Shown one piece after another: positions 60,444-64,000 of a stretch of DNA of 64,000 nt; positions within the stretch are counted from its first letter, which is position 1; every line of letters starts with the position of its first letter. The translations under genes and the position numbers were made by a program. Origin of the DNA: Typha latifolia (Eukaryota; Streptophyta; Magnoliopsida; Poales; Typhaceae); NCBI GenBank assembly GCA_019914945.1, contig CM034103.1:11966001-12030000 (forward strand). Reading direction: 5' to 3'. The notes beneath the pieces were generated by a model. That model searched no databases. It was not told the DNA's origin and worked only from the letters and a program-made list of their open reading frames with translations.

Positions 60444-62164
60444 CCATGATATGTAGTGTTTATTGCGCCATATATTGTATACGAATATCGACATACATAG
60501 TGTGTATTTATATATATGTTTTTATTTTCTTCTGTATACATCCATACACGAGGTTTTGATAGTGCTGATATATTAAATCATACATTTTGTTGATCCTACC
60601 CGATTTGGGAATTTCGTAACTTATCACTGGAAATATCTGCTGGATGATATAATTGTGATTTTTCCTCCAAACTACATTATGTTATGCTATGATATGTTAT
60701 GTAACTCGATATCGTAAAATTAGCTGGAAAAATAGTTCATCCATTCTTGTAATGACAAAGAGAGATGGAGATATACACCGCAAATTAAAGTAGTTCCATA
60801 GTTGGTGTTGACAAAAGTAGTTCTTACTTGTTTGAGTTGTTTCTAGACCTTAATTTCTGTCCATCTACTCTTACAATTTTTTGTGTGCATGTTAACATAT
60901 TAAGGAGGTGAAACTTTATTGCGGCCTGTGATTCAAACTCGAAAACACTCATACAATACAAATATCTTCAATTAATCCGCGCATAATCCCATTATTTATT
61001 CTTTATGAGTGTCCCGGCTAAACAGATCCATAGACAGACAACTTCCAGTCCCTCCAAATCTATTAATGGAAACCAAGATTTATTGTTGACCAGCACATAA
61101 CTTATAATCCACATACCTTGCATGCTTTGTGATAGAGAATTCGATTCCATTTCTTCTTTTGTATCCTCTCTCTCTTTTTTTTCTTTTGTGATCAACACAA
61201 GCCAAAAGGGAAAAGAATAAAATGGATGGCCTATTTGCAAAATAATTGTGCCACCTCAGGAATCGAACTACGGCAAATTGATATAGGCCACTGCCTTCCT
61301 TATTCCAGCATCCTTGCATGCTGTGGAAGATGGCCCCATATAATATATCACGAAATTGAAGGGCAAACTGAATAAAAAGTAGGCCTATGCTTGATCCGTA
61401 AGGGTGAAATAGTAAATTTACCCGCTAAACATTGAAGCTGGCAGGTCCTGGCTCACACCAGTTAACATAATAACATTGGTTATTGTCGGGAGAATTACTG
61501 AAAACACCCTTGTGTGCGCAATTTTGTAGAATGGTCCCTCTGTATGATTTTTATTCAAGATCCATGTGGTTTGCATTACTTTTGTGGATGCGTAATTTGT
61601 AAGATTTAGACTTAGTAGTTAATAAAAGAGAACCAATTCTATAAATTTTATTAGAGTTTTTTTTTCAAAAAAATTAATATTAATAATGTTCGTATTTTTT
61701 AAATTTAAGAATATCAATTTGAACAAAATTTTGTTTTTATATTTTTTATATTTTTCTTTTGCATCAGTAAGCCTGAACATTCCTTTAAAGACATATTTAT
61801 TTAACAGAGGCACAGGTGACAGGACTACTTAAATTTTATCACTTTTATTAATGGCATTTGTTTTTGTAGTTTAATTAAAGTGCATATAGGTATATTTATG
61901 ATACAGAATAAAGTTTAGAAGGGCAAAGTGTAAATTATATTTAATTCGATTTATTAAAATTTAGATGATAGCTATAAATCTTGAAAATATGGGGACTGAT
62001 TTGGTAAATGTTTGTTATTAAATATCCGAATTAGCTCTCAGAATTCCATTTTAAATTCTCAAACATCTTTTCTCCTGTCCCTCATCCCCTAGAAACATTC
62101 CAATTTGCGTCGCTCGCGGCCCATTCGAGTAGAAGCGAGGGACTCCCTTCTCGCTCTTTCGTTA
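60444..62164. other. VPS2 3' region and UBC7 promoter
   Basis: AT-rich. A short tRNA-like string (CCTCAGGAATCGAACTACGGC, about 61255-61275) may be a SINE trace. No gene seen. Confidence 0.45.
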
Positions 62165-63849
62165 ATGACGTCAACGAGCCAAGCGTGCCTCTTGCTCCAG
62201 AAGCAGCTCAAAGGTACGATTACGATCCCGCCGTGGCCGTCTCGGTGATGCCCTAGGGTTTTCCTTTTTTTTTGCTTTTATGAATGATTTCGTATGGGGA
62301 TAGGTTTCTTGTGGTGGATCGTTCGGGGATTACGCTTCTTTTTGCTGTTCTTGGATCAGATCTCACCAAGAAGCCCGTCGATGGGTTCTCCGCCGGATTG
62401 GTTGATGACAGCAACGTGTTCGAATGGAACGTGACCATCATCGGCCCTCCCGATACGCTCTAGTGAGTTCTTGCGTGTCTTGTCGCGTAATTTTGGTTCT
62501 CTATGTTTTGGGCATCGGATTCCCGGTTTGGTCTTTCCTTGTTGCTGGTTTTAGGTTGCATGGGGATTGAGATTCCTTTGATATCCTGGTGGATGTCTTG
62601 AAATTTAGGGGTTTTGTTCCGTCGCGTCGGGGTTTACATGTTTGGGCATGAGAAGAAATGATTTTTTTTTCTTTTTGCCTTTTATTCCTCAAAGATGCTT
62701 TCTCTTTTGGTTGAATGAGGCTGCGATTGATTTTCTTGTTGGACGAGATCCTGGTCTCTTGCTTCAGTGGTAATTGGATAGTTATCCCTACCTAAGAGAC
62801 TTGACTATTTTATACATTCTTAGTTCCTAAATATATCTTCCATTTTTGCGGTTTTCCTTGAACAAGAATTGAAATTAGCACGATCCTCATGTTATGAACT
62901 AATGTCTTTTATGCATGTTCTTATCTTTGTCTGACATTGATGTTTTGTGACAATTGCCATGGTTCTGGTCAGTTAGTGGGATTATCTTAGGATGTGTGAT
63001 GTGAAAGTTTAGTTTTACCACAAGACTGGAGTTGAGGACGAGAGGAATAATGAATTTAAGGACAAGGGAACTTAAGATCCCGGTGATGGTGGACTACATA
63101 ATGTTTTAGGTCACTCTATTGATATATAGCATTTGAAAGTCATGGAGAATGAGAACATGTAGGTGCTTCTTCAGAAGGGAATTTTGTTTCTCTTCACAAA
63201 GTTTAGAAGTATAAATAAAAAGGAGATAAACAAATGATATGGAACTAAATTATTTGATTCAAGTGAGAATTTATGATCATTTCTTAGAACATTTACAATC
63301 TTTCTCAAGTCACTGTGAGAGCTCTGCAGTCTTGTTATGAATTATGATCATCTGAACGATTGAAATATCTCAGTATTAATAATAAATTATTATTATTATT
63401 ATTATTATTACTTCTGATTTGGCTTCAGAAGATTAGTGTTATTTCCAGTTTTCCACCATGACATCAACATATGGTACTTGCAACAGACTTTTTTTCTTCC
63501 AAATGTTATGCAAAATTTTTGAGCATTTTGATTATGCTAACTTTGATTTGTGTTCAATTACTGCAGTGATGGTGGCTATTTTAATGCAATTATGAGCTTT
63601 CCCCCTAACTACCCTAATAGTCCTCCGACTGTCAGATTTACATCAGAGATGTGGCATCCAAATGGTACTTCATCAACTAGTTTGACCTAATGTTGTATTC
63701 TCATTGTACCTTCTGTAACTGTCTTTATGTATATTTTCACTATTTTAGTTTATCCTGATGGACGCGTTTGCATTTCAATTCTTCACCCACCTGGTGATGA
63801 CCCAAATGGCTATGAACTTGCAAGCGAACGTTGGACACCTGTTCATACG
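62165..63849 (+). CDS. Ubiquitin-conjugating enzyme E2, UBC7/UBC14 type, 3' end outside the window
   Basis: Exons: 62165-62213, 62360-62462, 63567-63664 and 63749-63849, all in phase, giving the first 117 residues. Product starts [20 protein letters not shown] and continues [39 protein letters not shown] and [19 protein letters not shown]. The catalytic Cys is about residue 91. The insert after it ([17 protein letters not shown]) is diagnostic of the UBC7/UBE2G1 class, which works with ER-associated degradation ligases (family knowledge). The last donor (ACG|GTACAA) at 63850 leaves the C-terminal helices, about 50 residues, beyond the right edge. Confidence 0.94.
63386..63410. repeat. (TTA)n microsatellite in UBC7 intron 2
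   Basis: About eight TTA/ATT units. Confidence 0.93.
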
Positions 63850-64000
63850 GTACAACCATTTGCTTGCTTTTACTGCTCTAACATTCTTATCATTTTAAAG
63901 GAACATTAATTGTTATACTTGCTAAGCTTATATTATTATAGAATTTAATATTATCAAAATACCTTTCAATTTGTTTGTGAGACTTAATTTTCATCTTTGT

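Noticed and set aside
1..64000. A novel multi-gene system, biosynthetic cluster or CRISPR-like array
   Set aside because: The intact genes are unrelated conserved eukaryotic families with ordinary spacing. No regular repeat-spacer array or co-functional cluster is visible.

Overview
This is nuclear DNA from a flowering plant, probably a monocot. The evidence is spliced genes with GT-AG introns, plant-specific families (DYW-type PPR, Dof, GH17 with an X8 domain, TRM/DUF4378, MYB3R), a Del/Tekay-type LTR retrotransposon, Tourist-like MITEs, and some very GC-rich exons beside AT-rich intergenic DNA. Species cannot be fixed from sequence alone; a non-grass monocot is a guess.

Layout. Bases 1-8250 are most of a Ty3/gypsy (Del/Tekay-like) element: the tail of its 5' LTR, a badly frameshifted gag-pol, and a complete 2.56 kb 3' LTR. 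Directly right of it, on the minus strand, lie the first three coding exons of a MYB3R (R1R2R3-MYB) gene (14599 down to 8790). The rest of that gene is not in the window, so the element sits in one of its introns or has cut it. MYB3R intron 1 (about 5.3 kb) holds a deleted Ty1/copia remnant and a Harbinger-type MITE that was itself split by a hAT-like element. A TIM9-like pseudogene with a tandemly duplicated exon follows (15962-17935, plus).

From 18.4 kb the window is a normal gene row: GH17 beta-1,3-glucanase with X8 domain (+), dolichyl-phosphate glucosyltransferase ALG5 (+), a single-exon DYW PPR protein (+), a TRM32-like DUF4378 protein (-), ribosomal protein eL36 (+), a 5.8 kb gene-poor stretch, a Dof transcription factor (-), an intron-bearing HSP70 pseudogene (-), Rab GDI (-, 13 exons), the ESCRT-III subunit VPS2/CHMP2 (+), and a ubiquitin-conjugating enzyme of the UBC7 type cut by the right edge (+). 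Exon boundaries were set by hand from splice sites, reading phase and family conservation. In all intact genes the phases close exactly.

The genes do not form a pathway: they are mostly housekeeping (N-glycosylation, translation, vesicle traffic, ESCRT, ubiquitin) plus cell-wall and transcription genes. No new multi-gene system was found. The most informative observations concern genome dynamics: the MYB3R/retrotransposon junction, a hAT-in-MITE nested insertion whose pre-insertion site is shown by a sister MITE in VPS2 intron 3, duplicated exons or coding repeats in TIM9 and TRM32-like, and an HSP70 pseudogene that keeps its intron and a perfect heat-shock element.
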